A stretch of 64,000 nt of DNA, taken from assembly GCA_037445225.1 (NCBI GenBank), contig JBBIKW010000005.1:124001-188000 (forward strand), given 5' to 3'. Position numbers and translations under genes: made by a program. The first letter of the stretch is position 1; every line of letters begins with the position of its first letter. The stretch comes from M3007 sp037445225 (lineage in GTDB: Bacteria; Bacteroidota; Bacteroidia; Chitinophagales; Saprospiraceae). The notes under the pieces are model-generated. The model was not told the DNA's origin. It saw only the letters and a list, made by a program, of their open reading frames with translations, and did not search any database. Below are positions 42,904 through 53,014 of this stretch, one piece after another.

Positions 42904-43899
42904 TCAGCGTTGGCCCCCTTTAGACTTGGGCTCTGTGGGGCGCCCAAAGAGATCTTTGCGGCGCCTCTCATCGAGCACGGGATAAGGGACAGGCGCTTCC
43001 TCCTGCCTATCCCGAAATACCTTTTCGACAAACACCCAGCGCCCTTTCTCGTATTTAAAACCGTCGTAGCTGCCGTCGGGTACTTGAGTAAAGCCTTGAC
43101 CATGTGGCGAGGGCCAGGGGATGAGGTGGTCGAAGATAACCATTTGGTAATAATCATCCCAATTGAGCCGCACTTTAGCGTCAGAGGTATACTGCAAAAT
43201 AAGGCGATGTTCTCCAAATTGGCCATTGCGCTCAAATACGGGAGCGCCGAGGACGGGTTCTCCCGCTGCGTTGAAAGAGAGCACATCCATGACCTTGCGC
43301 TTTTCGAAAAAGGAATAGCCATCCAAGCCAAACAGCAGATACATGTGCCCTTGTTTGGTCTCAAAAGGCCGCATGTTGTAGTAAACTGCCCCGTACCATT
43401 GGTTGGGTGGTAATGCCTCGCGCGTAGGCATGTCGCCTAAGGTCGCGCGCCGGTCGATGAGCGGGAACAGCTTCAGCTCGCGCTGGTTCATCTGTATGGC
43501 ACCGTAATGCCAGTAGGTGGAGTCGTTTACGAACAGCTGCCACGTAAAAATGCGAAACGCGCTGTCGGGTGGCGTGAGTATCGAGACGTTTCGAAGGCGC
43601 TCGAAAGGATATCGAAACGAGTTCTCTACCTTTAAAGCACGCACCAAGCCGGTGATTAGGCTCTTGCAGGCCGCAAAGCGCACTTCCGAGGAAGTATCGT
43701 TGGCAATGGCAAAGGCCAGCACGCCGAGAGTATCCTCGATAGCTCGAAGGCGCTGATAGGCCTCTTCGGTGAGTGGGCCTGAGCGCGCGTTTTGCGAATA
43801 GGCCGACAACACGCACAGTAAGCCGCCTATCAACAAGGCACTCCGCTTCTTTAGCGAACCCCCTCGAAACGAAAGCAAATGAGAAACGATGTCGCGCAT
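42904..43899 (-). CDS. Secreted protein of unknown function
   Basis: 331 residues from ATG 43899. An N-terminal basic region and helix (LKKRSALLIGGLLCVLSAYS, cleavage near SQN) act as a signal peptide. The mature protein has a helical part (TEEAYQRLRAIEDTLGVLAF) and a larger beta-rich part (WQLFVNDSTYWHYGAIQMN, GHMYLLFGLDGYSFFEKRKV, WDDYYQMVIFDHLIPWPS). The same layout occurs in uncharacterised Bacteroidota proteins I cannot name. The basic tail ends in a lysine/arginine-rich stretch. Convergent with the Ig-like lipoprotein gene with a single base between the stops. Confidence 0.7.
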   Translation of the reverse strand: MRDIVSHLLSFRGGSLKKRSALLIGGLLCVLSAYSQNARSGPLTEEAYQRLRAIEDTLGVLAFAIANDTSSEVRFAACKSLITGLVRALKVENSFRYPFERLRNVSILTPPDSAFRIFTWQLFVNDSTYWHYGAIQMNQRELKLFPLIDRRATLGDMPTREALPPNQWYGAVYYNMRPFETKQGHMYLLFGLDGYSFFEKRKVMDVLSFNAAGEPVLGAPVFERNGQFGEHRLILQYTSDAKVRLNWDDYYQMVIFDHLIPWPSPHGQGFTQVPDGSYDGFKYEKGRWVFVEKVFRDRQEEAPVPYPVLDERRRKDLFGRPTEPKSKGGQR

Positions 43900-44080
43900 A
43901 GGTTGTTCGTGCTCTTGGCGGGCAGTGCCCCATAAACGAAAAGGAGACCTTGTTTGGTGCTCAGCAGCTATTACCATAGGCACCTCTTGGCGTCAATGGC
44001 CACTTGCGCTGTGGCCTTCGCGTTTTTGGAAAAGCAGCGAAAGAATATCTTTCGGAAAAAGATGTAGCCGAAAGCTCGCG

Positions 44081-44695
44081 CTAAACCAACCAGTTGATCC
44101 CTAAGAACAGCACTAAGTAAATCCAGAGTAGGTCTAAGAAGTGCCAGTAGATGGTCAGCAAGCGCAGCTTGAGGCGCTTTTCCGGGTCAGAGAAATAGAT
44201 GAGGACGGTAATAGGGTCGACCATGCGCTTTTGCGCAGTCCGATAGAAAGCCACCAGAAAAGGCAGCCCTGCGACGACGTGGGCGAAATGCGCGATAGAG
44301 AGCACGTATAGAAAGCCTGCCGTGGTCGAGCTCTGCATGCTGATGTGGTTGATGTGGAACAGCCACAGCCAAGCAGCTCCTTGCATAACCAAAAAAAGTA
44401 CAGACAGCCCAATGGTGCGCTGGAGGTTCTTCTGATAGGCCAGCGTGTCGTCCACTTGATACGCTTTCTTAGCCTGCATCAGCGTGTAGCTGCTCCCCAA
44501 TAGCAAGAAAGTGTTGGCCAAAAAAAGCCACGGAAGGCGCACTGGAGGCACCCCCATTGTCACCCGGATATACAGATAACTGGCCGTAAGGGCTAAGAAA
44601 AGAAAAGTCAGGCCAAAGAGGAGCAGAAACAGCAGAACATTATGCGGGTGGAAGGCGAGGTTTTCCTCTAATGCACGCGGTTCTTTTTCTTCCAT
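44081..44695 (-). CDS. Cytochrome c oxidase subunit III-like protein
   Basis: 204 residues from ATG 44695 (MEEKEPRALEENLAFHP). Five membrane helices and the subunit III signature near the end, KLRLLTIYWHFLDLLWIYLVL, place it in the haem-copper oxidase subunit III family. The residue in the cardiolipin/proton region is carried by helix SIAHFAHVVAGLPFLV. Subunits I, II and IV are not in the window, so it must serve an aa3-type oxidase or alternative complex encoded elsewhere. It follows the DMT transporter by 7 nt. Confidence 0.85.
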   Translation of the reverse strand: MEEKEPRALEENLAFHPHNVLLFLLLFGLTFLFLALTASYLYIRVTMGVPPVRLPWLFLANTFLLLGSSYTLMQAKKAYQVDDTLAYQKNLQRTIGLSVLFLVMQGAAWLWLFHINHISMQSSTTAGFLYVLSIAHFAHVVAGLPFLVAFYRTAQKRMVDPITVLIYFSDPEKRLKLRLLTIYWHFLDLLWIYLVLFLGINWLV

Positions 44696-44702
44696 ATGCT
44701 TC

Positions 44703-45575
44703 TCAGATAGCAATGAGCACGATAGCAGCAACAGCCGAGAGCACCCCCCAACGCTGGAGCGCCGATAGCTGCTCGTTAAACAGCCATACGGCACCGAAGG
44801 TTGTCGTCAGGATGATACCGATGTTCATGAGAGGAAAGGCTACCGAAGCCTCTAAACCGTTATCCAAAGCCCGAAGCAAGAACCACATGCTGGCGTAGTT
44901 GGGTATGCCCAACGCAATGCCGCCGGCTATGTTTCGCCAGGAGAAACGCAGCCGACCTACGGCCCACCCTACTATGCCAATTATCAGTCCGATGAGCCCT
45001 GCCGTCCCAAATACTGCCGTAATAAACGCGGGGTCGCTCGTGTCGGTTAGCTGTTCGTAGCGGACGGTCACCAAGGCTATTTCGATAGTGCCGGAGAGCA
45101 CCCAGGTTAAGAGCGGAATCCAGAGCAAACCCATCCCTGAGGCGGTGCTTTGCGTCAACGGAGGCTCGTTGCGCCGATTGACCAATGCGATAGCCGTTAC
45201 GGCCAGTGCCAGACCAATCCATTTGGCCACACTGGAAGACTCCTCGTATATCCAAATAGCAAAAGGTACGGTGAGTACAATAGACATCTTTTGCATGATC
45301 TGGCTGATGGTAACGCCAAAGTAACGCACTGTTTGGGCGGCGGCATTGAAGCCGGAGATGAACACCAGGCCCAGCATTAGCGCATAAGGCATCCAAGGGG
45401 CTGTCCGGTTTTCTTGGCTGAAAGGCAGTGTGCCTGCATGTATCCAACCGCAAGCCACACAGGTGAAATAGTTCACCACAATGGCCTGAAACAGGTGGAT
45501 CCGGTACCGCTCGAAGATTTTGAAGAGAAATCCTAAGAGGACAGAACACACTATGGCGAGGACGAGATACAGCAT
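44703..45575 (-). CDS. DMT-family (EamA/RhaT-like) transporter
   Basis: 290 residues, about ten membrane helices in two repeats, from ATG 45575 (MLYLVLAIVCSVLLGFLFKI). The end of each repeat shows the EamA pattern (QKMSIVLTVPFAIWIYEESS, IALVNRR; MNIGIILTTTFGAVWLFNEQL). Substrates of this superfamily are amino acids, nucleotide sugars or other metabolites and cannot be told here. A slightly longer start at 45611 is possible. It probably forms a unit with malQ upstream (77-nt gap) and the subunit III gene downstream. Confidence 0.85.
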   Translation of the reverse strand: MLYLVLAIVCSVLLGFLFKIFERYRIHLFQAIVVNYFTCVACGWIHAGTLPFSQENRTAPWMPYALMLGLVFISGFNAAAQTVRYFGVTISQIMQKMSIVLTVPFAIWIYEESSSVAKWIGLALAVTAIALVNRRNEPPLTQSTASGMGLLWIPLLTWVLSGTIEIALVTVRYEQLTDTSDPAFITAVFGTAGLIGLIIGIVGWAVGRLRFSWRNIAGGIALGIPNYASMWFLLRALDNGLEASVAFPLMNIGIILTTTFGAVWLFNEQLSALQRWGVLSAVAAIVLIAI

Positions 45576-45652
45576 GGCGTAAGACTGTATTCGCTGCGAA
45601 CGGCGCAGCATAGCTGTTGTAGAAGGAAATGGGTTGCTCGCAAAGCGGGGGT

Positions 45653-48412
45653 TCAGGCGCGTCCGCTCTCTACGATGAGCTGGTGCAGCTCTGCATTGAA
45701 GCTGTCGGCTCGCTGCAGGGCTTCCAGCGGCAAGTGCATGCGGTAGCGCCAGTAATGTCTCGAGTTTGCGGGAACATTGATGCGCTCGTCGTGTGGATTT
45801 TCGCGGCGTATAGCGGCGTCGATGCTCAGCAGGTCTTGTAGTTGGAAGATGGCCCACATCGCTGGCGAGTGTAAATGCTGTTTGAGTAGGAGGCGGCACA
45901 CCCAAGGCTCGCAGAAGTATGGAGCGGTGCCTTCGTAGCCAAGCACCTCGTTGAAAAAGCGCTGGGTGCGCTCGCGGTCTTCTTCCCACCAGCCGCGCAG
46001 GGTGCTCATGTCGTGCGTAGAAGGGGTCACGACAGAGAGGTAAGGGGCATCTTTAGGGTGGAAGAAAGAAGTGCCAGCGGCTTTGGGCATGCGTTGCACC
46101 TCCAAACTCAGGATGCCCAGTTCGCGCATGACGTCGGGAACGCAGTGGGGCACCATGCCCAGGTCTTCTCCACATACCAACATGCGCGTGGCCCGTTTGA
46201 GCGCGGGCAGCTTCTCCATGGCCTCGCGCCGCCACAGCGCATCTTGGCGCCGGTAGAAATAGTCGATATATAAGGCCTTAAGCGGCTCCTTGACCGCGTC
46301 GGGCAGCAGCTGGAAGGAGGTCGTTTTTTCCATGTCAATGCGGAAGGCATAGGCTTTTTCAGAGGCGCCTACCGATGTCACGTCTAACAAGATAACGTTA
46401 GCGTGCAGGGCCAACAGCCCATCCAGAACGGCAGGCGGCAAGGCAGTAGGGTCGGCCTTTTTGCGGCTTGAGCGCTTGCCTTTGTCGTCGGAGGCGCTGG
46501 CCAACGCCCAGAAATCTTCTATCTTTCGTTGGCTGTCGAAAGCGGGCTTGAAGGTGTACGGGCTTCCTCCCGACCAATGGCCGGCGTCTGGCGTGCGTTC
46601 TAAGAAGGCGTCGCGCACCGCTTCGGCATATTCTCCAAAAAAGAGTCTCAGCACCGCATCGGTAATGTAGGGCTTGCACAGGCGGTCGTAGTTAAAGCCA
46701 ATACCTGCGCGGTGGAGTTCCTCTTCGCGGAGCGGCACGGCAGGCACGAAATAGCCTAAGACGCCCTGAGTGGCGTGTTCTGGAATGCTCCAGATGCGGA
46801 AGAAGCCCAAGATGTGGTCGATGCGGAAGGCGTCAAAGTATCGGCTCATGTGTTGGAAGCGTTGGCGCCACCAGCTATAGCGGTCGGCGCGCATGCGCTC
46901 CCAATGATAGGTGGGGAAACCCCAGTTTTGCCCGTTGACGGCAAAGTCGTCGGGTGGAGCGCCTGCCTGCATATCCATGTGGTATTGTTCGGGCGATACC
47001 CAGGCATCGCAGCTATGTCGGTAGATGCCGATGGGGATGTCGCCTTTAAGTACGATGCCTCGGGCATGAGCGTAATCCACTGCCGTGCGCAGCTGCCGAT
47101 GTAGGTGCCACTGTACGAAGTAATGGATGGCGATCTCGTCGTAGTGCTTCGACGTAGGGGCAGTGAGCTTTTCGATAGCGGAAGGCCGGTAGGTGGCATG
47201 TTCGCGCCACTGGGTGAAGTCGCAGGTTCCGTACTTGTCGCGCAAGTAGCAAAAGGCGGCGTAAGGCACTAACCAATCGCGGTTTTCCGCGAAGTAGCGT
47301 TTAAATCCGGGATGCTGAAGAAAGGCTTCCTTTTGCGCCTCAAAGAGTTGGCGAATGATGCGCCATTTGAGCTGTATGACGGCTTCATAGTCCAGTACCT
47401 CCGATCCATTTAGGGCGGTCTGCTGCTCTGCATACGGGGCCAATAGGGCAGCTTGGTTTTCTCCTGCCGCCTCCGCCACATTCAAGTAGATGGGGTGAAG
47501 AGCGAAGGCGGAGATGGCAGCATAGGGATAGGAGTCGGTCCAGGTACCGGAGGCCGAAGTATCGTTGATGGGCAGCAGTTGGATAAGGCGCAGGCCGACT
47601 TGGCTGGCCCAATCGACGAGAGGGATTAAGTCGGTGAATTCCCCCACCCCCCAGCTGCGCTCGGTACGCAAGCTGAAAACGGGTATGGCTACCCCGGCTC
47701 CGCGCCAACGCAGTGTGGGAAAGCGAGCAAAGCCGTCGTGCAGTATGGTATAGTGGGAGGTAGGATGCGGTTGATACAGGACGCGGTTGCTCCCTTCTTC
47801 GAAACCAGAAAAAGTGCGGGTACGCGTGTTCCAAATGCCGTATTTGTAGCCGAGGGGAAAATCTTCCTCCGAGAGGTCCAATGCAATAGACCACCCGCGC
47901 TCATCGGGGCGTAGCAATAGGGGTGCGGCTGTGTCCCAATTGCGCAGGGCGCGGCCGTGGCCTAACAAGCACACCTCTTCATCTGCCGCAAGTAGGGGGG
48001 CTTTCACGCGAAACAGGTGGGTGTACCGGCTGCTCTTTCGCTCCCGAAAAGTAGATGTGGGCGGAGGCATCAATACTCGAAACGCCTGGGTATCGAAGGC
48101 ATTTTCCGCCGCACCCATCGGCTCCCAGCAGTCGTATACCTCGATGATGGTTTTTCCCTCCGCAGCTACCAGCTCTCGGTCGCACCACTCTGTGCGGCGG
48201 TTCCCGTAGCCGTCGCGCCACTCGTAATGGTAGCGCAAGATATCTCCTGGCTGTGTATCAAAGGCAAACACGCCGTGCCAGCACGTATCGTTGAGATACA
48301 GGAGGAGGTGTTCCTCTTCGGTTATCGTATTGCCGCGGTGTATCTGGACGAGCACATACAGGTTTTCGCCAAACTGTGTCGTATAGTAGAGAAAAAAATG
48401 GACATTCATCAT
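45653..48412 (-). CDS. malQ: 4-alpha-glucanotransferase (amylomaltase), long form with starch-binding domains
   Basis: 919 residues from ATG 48412 (a second ATG follows at once). Two CBM20-like starch-binding domains occupy about 1-110 and 130-240 (QIHRGNTITEEEHLLLYLND; VRLLGH-type GHGRALRNWDTAAPLLL). The GH77 catalytic domain has its nucleophile region FRIDHILGFFRIWSIP, acid/base Glu in VCGEDLGMVP and STHDMSTLRGWWEED. It moves glucan segments between alpha-1,4 chains in glycogen or maltodextrin metabolism. The CBM20 pair and length resemble plant DPE2-type enzymes rather than the short E. coli form. Confidence 0.93.
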   Translation of the reverse strand: MMNVHFFLYYTTQFGENLYVLVQIHRGNTITEEEHLLLYLNDTCWHGVFAFDTQPGDILRYHYEWRDGYGNRRTEWCDRELVAAEGKTIIEVYDCWEPMGAAENAFDTQAFRVLMPPPTSTFRERKSSRYTHLFRVKAPLLAADEEVCLLGHGRALRNWDTAAPLLLRPDERGWSIALDLSEEDFPLGYKYGIWNTRTRTFSGFEEGSNRVLYQPHPTSHYTILHDGFARFPTLRWRGAGVAIPVFSLRTERSWGVGEFTDLIPLVDWASQVGLRLIQLLPINDTSASGTWTDSYPYAAISAFALHPIYLNVAEAAGENQAALLAPYAEQQTALNGSEVLDYEAVIQLKWRIIRQLFEAQKEAFLQHPGFKRYFAENRDWLVPYAAFCYLRDKYGTCDFTQWREHATYRPSAIEKLTAPTSKHYDEIAIHYFVQWHLHRQLRTAVDYAHARGIVLKGDIPIGIYRHSCDAWVSPEQYHMDMQAGAPPDDFAVNGQNWGFPTYHWERMRADRYSWWRQRFQHMSRYFDAFRIDHILGFFRIWSIPEHATQGVLGYFVPAVPLREEELHRAGIGFNYDRLCKPYITDAVLRLFFGEYAEAVRDAFLERTPDAGHWSGGSPYTFKPAFDSQRKIEDFWALASASDDKGKRSSRKKADPTALPPAVLDGLLALHANVILLDVTSVGASEKAYAFRIDMEKTTSFQLLPDAVKEPLKALYIDYFYRRQDALWRREAMEKLPALKRATRMLVCGEDLGMVPHCVPDVMRELGILSLEVQRMPKAAGTSFFHPKDAPYLSVVTPSTHDMSTLRGWWEEDRERTQRFFNEVLGYEGTAPYFCEPWVCRLLLKQHLHSPAMWAIFQLQDLLSIDAAIRRENPHDERINVPANSRHYWRYRMHLPLEALQRADSFNAELHQLIVESGRA

Positions 48413-48542
48413 AGGGAGGAAGCAAGAAGGTCGGCGGCGAAAATAGAGAAAAACCCACCGAGGTAGGCATCGGGCGCATTTTCTGTAGCAGCCTCCAAGA
48501 GATGGCAGTGCTGTTCTTGGCAGTCCTATCGACAAAAGCCGG

Positions 48543-48550
48543 TAGTTTTG
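48543..48550 (+). promoter_or_regulatory. Bacteroidota -7 promoter element (TAGTTTTG)
   Basis: TAnnTTTG match 25 nt before the acyltransferase ATG. Confidence 0.55.
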
Positions 48551-48575
48551 GGCCGTCAACTCAAGGCGAAGGAAT

Positions 48576-49120
48576 ATGGGATCTGCTTTCAGCGCTTGGC
48601 TGCTGCGCCGTTTGGGATGGAAGGTATCCGGCCAATACCCGCATCACATCTCTAAGCTGGTCTTGATTGTCGCTCCCCACACCTCCAATTGGGACTTTGT
48701 GGTGGGAGTATTAGTAAAATGGGCGCTTCGACTTCGGGTGCGCTATGTAGGCAAACACACGCTGTTTCGATGGCCGTTTGGCGCGTTTTTTCGCCGTTTG
48801 GGCGGCATACCGGTAGACCGCTCGCGCCCCAACCAGTTCGTGCAAATCATGGTCGCAGCATTTAAGCAGTGTGACCGCTTGCATTTGGTGTTGTCGCCCG
48901 AAGGCACGCGCAAAAAGGTAGAGCGCTTCCGCACCGGCTTTTACTATATCGCCCGCTTAGCGGAAGTACCCATAGCCCTGTGCAAATTCGACTGGAAGCG
49001 CCGAGAAATCTATTTCGATCCTCATTTGTTCGTCCCGACGGAAAACACAGAGGAGGATTTGGCCTACCTGTGGCACTACTTCAAAGGCGTGGTCGGCAAG
49101 AATCCCGCTCAGGGCATCTT

Positions 49121-49124
<4 letters not shown>
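48576..49124 (+). CDS. 1-acyl-sn-glycerol-3-phosphate acyltransferase family protein
   Basis: 182 residues. The acyltransferase HX4D motif is HTSNWD (His35-Asp40); GGIPVDRSRP and PEGTRKK (108-114) are the substrate-binding blocks. Short single-domain form of the PlsC family without clear N-terminal helices. It likely adds an acyl chain to a lysophospholipid or related acceptor at the inner membrane; the NWDF variant is common in a branch of unknown exact acceptor. The gene overlaps the convergent MoxR gene by 4 nt. Confidence 0.87.
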
Positions 49125-50086
<962 letters not shown>

Positions 50087-50330
50087 AAAGGATCGGGTGA
50101 TTTAACCTCTGGCGTTTTTTAAAAGTTGCTTATTCAGTGCAAAGGCGCACAAAACGCCGCCTACAGTACAAGAGTTTGTATCTTTTAAAAAAAAAGACGC
50201 TCTTTTTGCGGGCGCGACGCGCAAGCAGAGGACCGTTCTCCGCTGGCTTAGGGCAGGAAGCACGGCGGGGTGCTCTATGCCGAGCCTGCCGGATAACGTG
50301 CAATGACTGCGCTGTCATGCGTCTTTATCG

Positions 50331-50891
50331 TCAAACGGTCATGATTTCCTTTTCTTTTGTGGCCACTAGTTCGTCGATGCGCTTGACGTAGCGATTGACC
50401 ATTTCCTGCAGGTCGTGCTCAACGCGCTTTGCCGCATCTTCTGGATATCCTTCTTTCACCGCTTTTCTAACATGCTCTAAGGCCTTGTGCCGCGCATTGC
50501 GCACGCCGACCTTGCTCTCTTCTCCTATGTGTTTGAGTTTCTTGACCAGTTCTTTTCGCCGCTCTTCCGTAAGCGGTGGGATGACTAAGCGCACGACCTC
50601 GCCGTCGTTCGACGGGTTTATGCCCAGGTTAGCGTTGATGATGGCCCGCTCGATAGCGCCCAACAGATTGCGTTCCCAGGGCTGCACCACTATTGTGCGC
50701 GAGTCGGCTACCTGAATGTTGGCTACTTGTTGAAGGGGCGTAGGGCTCCCATAGTATTCCACGAGTATGCCCTGGAGCATGACGGGCGAAGCCTTACCTG
50801 TGCGCAGCTTGACCATCTCGTGGTTTAGATGCTCGACAGCCTTCTCCATGTGTGCTTGCGCTTCCGACATGGTGTGGTTGATGTCTTCCAT
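50331..50891 (-). CDS. frr: Ribosome recycling factor
   Basis: 186 residues from ATG 50891 (MEDINHTMSEAQAHMEKAVE); the longer frame to 50987 is not like RRF. The three-helix bundle is complete, with LRTGKASPVMLQGILVEYYG, RTIVVQPWERNLLGAIERAI, PPLTEERRKELVKKLK and the C-terminal KRIDELVATKEKEIMTV. With EF-G it splits the ribosome after termination. There is a 244-nt spacer to moxR with no element I recognise. No pyrH adjoins it. Confidence 0.96.
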   Translation of the reverse strand: MEDINHTMSEAQAHMEKAVEHLNHEMVKLRTGKASPVMLQGILVEYYGSPTPLQQVANIQVADSRTIVVQPWERNLLGAIERAIINANLGINPSNDGEVVRLVIPPLTEERRKELVKKLKHIGEESKVGVRNARHKALEHVRKAVKEGYPEDAAKRVEHDLQEMVNRYVKRIDELVATKEKEIMTV

Positions 50892-51090
50892 AAAGTCCAC
50901 GTTTTGAGAGCGATAGTGAGAAGCGGAAAAACGAAATAGGCCGCAAATTTGACAAGTTTTTGCCGTTTGAGCGCATGCCGGCGACAAAAAGCCTTGTAGC
51001 AGGGTTTTTTCGGCAAACGCGTAACACTCTATAGGCCCGCGAAATCTAAATAGTCCGTACTTTTCGGCCTAATTAACGACAAAGGAGTCC

Positions 51091-52341
51091 ATGCAAGAAG
51101 TGCCTACGCAAGAGCCTTTGGCGCACCTATCGCGAGCGGAGGAGCTGGAGCGCGACCTGTATCGCAAGCAGCTGCAGCTCAACAACCTCCTAACCCTGAC
51201 ACAGGCCATCAACGAGAATATGCCTGCACCAGAGCTGTACGATATGTACTGCGACTTTCTGCGTTGGCATATCAATATATCCAAAATAGCGCTCTTCTTC
51301 AAGGAAAATGGCTATTGGAAATGCGTCAAACTACAAGGGGTGGCGCCGGAATTGCTCGAGGAAAACTTTCCGGTGGAGTTGGCTCGCTTCAGCGTAAAGA
51401 CGCGCATAGAAGATGACGCTCACCCCTTTATCGGTCAATTTGATATGGTGGTGCCGGTGCGGCATAAAGAAGAGCCTATTGCATATGTTTTCTGGGGAGG
51501 GGTGCCACCCACAACTTCTTATAGCGATCTGCAAATTGCCATTACCCTTACACATGTGCTCGCGGTGGGGATTGAGAACAAACGGCTTTTCAAGAACCAG
51601 CTGCAGCAGGAATTCTTCGAGCGCGAAGTCCAGTTCGCTGCGGAAATCCAACAAGCACTCGTTCCGGCGCGACTGCCTTCCAGCAAACACTACCAGCTCT
51701 CTAGTATTTACAGGCCGCATTTCGCCGTAGGCGGCGATTATTACGACGTGTTCGAGTTGAAGGACGGCTCCTTGCTCTTTTGCATCGCCGACGTTACGGG
51801 CAAAAGCATTCCCGCCGCTCTGTTGATGTCGAACATCCAGGCTACCTTAAACGCCTTGGTCACGCGCTCTTCCTCACTGGAAGAAGTGGTAGTTGAGATG
51901 AATAGGGCCATCTATCGCATCACAGGAGGCGACCGGTTTGTCACGCTGTTTCTCTGCCGCTACGAGCCCCATCGCCGCTCGCTGCATTATATCAATGCCG
52001 GCCATCCACCTCCGCTTTTGTTCTGCAGTGGCGACATTATCCCGCTCGTCAACGGTTGTACGATCCTCGGCGCGGTGCCCGAACTCCCCTCTCTCGACAT
52101 CGGGGGGCTCTGTCTTACGTCCGATGCGACATTGCTCGCCTACACAGACGGCTTGACAGATGTGCGCAACGACCGAGGAGAGTTTTTTAGCGAGGAGCAA
52201 CTCTCGACTTTTGTGCGCGAAAACCTCAACCTCGATGCCCGCGGCATCAATACCCGAATACTTGAACATATCGAACGCTTTAGGCAAGGCCAATCCTTGC
52301 CCGACGATATCACTGTACTCACCTGCAAAATATTTGTCTGA
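51091..52341 (+). CDS. PP2C-type (SpoIIE/RsbU) serine phosphatase with N-terminal GAF-like domain
   Basis: 416 residues. A short coiled coil (AEELERDLYRKQLQLNNLL) leads to a GAF-like sensory domain (about 35-175). The SpoIIE phosphatase domain begins at REVQFAAEIQQALVPARLP, with metal-binding aspartates in GGDYYDVFEL, IADVTGKSIPAALLM, YTDGLTDVRN and LPDDITVL. It would dephosphorylate a serine on an anti-sigma-antagonist-like partner in a signalling switch. No STAS or kinase partner is adjacent. Upstream TACTTTTC near 51058 is a one-off variant of the -7 motif. Confidence 0.9.
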   Translation: MQEVPTQEPLAHLSRAEELERDLYRKQLQLNNLLTLTQAINENMPAPELYDMYCDFLRWHINISKIALFFKENGYWKCVKLQGVAPELLEENFPVELARFSVKTRIEDDAHPFIGQFDMVVPVRHKEEPIAYVFWGGVPPTTSYSDLQIAITLTHVLAVGIENKRLFKNQLQQEFFEREVQFAAEIQQALVPARLPSSKHYQLSSIYRPHFAVGGDYYDVFELKDGSLLFCIADVTGKSIPAALLMSNIQATLNALVTRSSSLEEVVVEMNRAIYRITGGDRFVTLFLCRYEPHRRSLHYINAGHPPPLLFCSGDIIPLVNGCTILGAVPELPSLDIGGLCLTSDATLLAYTDGLTDVRNDRGEFFSEEQLSTFVRENLNLDARGINTRILEHIERFRQGQSLPDDITVLTCKIFV

Positions 52342-52348
52342 ATTGCGT

Positions 52349-52849
52349 ATGGCCCATGAAGCAAAGAGCGAGCCGTTTCGGATTACAGTCAACGATCAAC
52401 ACGTAGTAGAAGTGCATCCGCATGAAGCCATGCAGCTGGATGTGGTGCCGGATGGCCCCCAGCGGTTTCACGTGCTCCAGGACGGACGTGCCTTTCGCGC
52501 AGAAGTGATGGCAGCAGATTATGCGCGGCGTTCCTTTTCGTTTCGCATCGACGGACTGACCTTCACCGCTCAAATATCGGACTTCTACGCGCGGTTGGTG
52601 CAGCAAATGGGGCTTTCTGCAAAAAGCGGCACGCGTTCCAACATCGTGAAGGCGCCGATGCCGGGCTTGGTTTTGCAGGTGCTGGTTGCGGTAGGGCAAC
52701 CCGTGCAAAAGGGCGATCCGCTGCTCATCTTAGAGGCGATGAAAATGGAAAACGTGCTCAAAGCGGCTGCAGACGGCACGGTGCGTTCGATAGAGGTACA
52801 ACCAGGGCAAGCCGTAGAAAAGGGCGCTCCCCTCATTGCCTTAGACTGA
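52349..52849 (+). CDS. Biotin carboxyl carrier-type protein
   Basis: 166 residues from ATG 52349. The C-terminal ~75 residues form a biotinyl domain with the biotin lysine Lys132 in EAMKMEN and a leading NIVKAPMPGLVLQVLV. The N-terminal half is a beta-rich linker domain as in carriers of propionyl-CoA, methylcrotonyl-CoA or oxaloacetate-type carboxylases. The carboxylase alpha and beta subunits are not nearby. It begins 7 nt after the phosphatase gene, so the two are probably cotranscribed. Confidence 0.87.
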   Translation: MAHEAKSEPFRITVNDQHVVEVHPHEAMQLDVVPDGPQRFHVLQDGRAFRAEVMAADYARRSFSFRIDGLTFTAQISDFYARLVQQMGLSAKSGTRSNIVKAPMPGLVLQVLVAVGQPVQKGDPLLILEAMKMENVLKAAADGTVRSIEVQPGQAVEKGAPLIALD

Positions 52850-53014
52850 GCAACGGTGGGACAAAGCGCAAGCGCTCCGGGCGCCTTTTGACGCGTCCAG
52901 TTGTTTAGGGGGACTTGCCTCTATTTCATTTGTTTGGCGTTTTGGCCGAAAAACGCACACACGGCTTCGGGCGAGAGCGATCTTTAGCCGAGCAACTATT
53001 CATAGGGAACGACC

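Noticed and set aside
51055..51062. TACTTTTC as promoter of the PP2C phosphatase gene
   Set aside because: Last base of the -7 consensus is missing and there is no -33 box; kept only as a remark.
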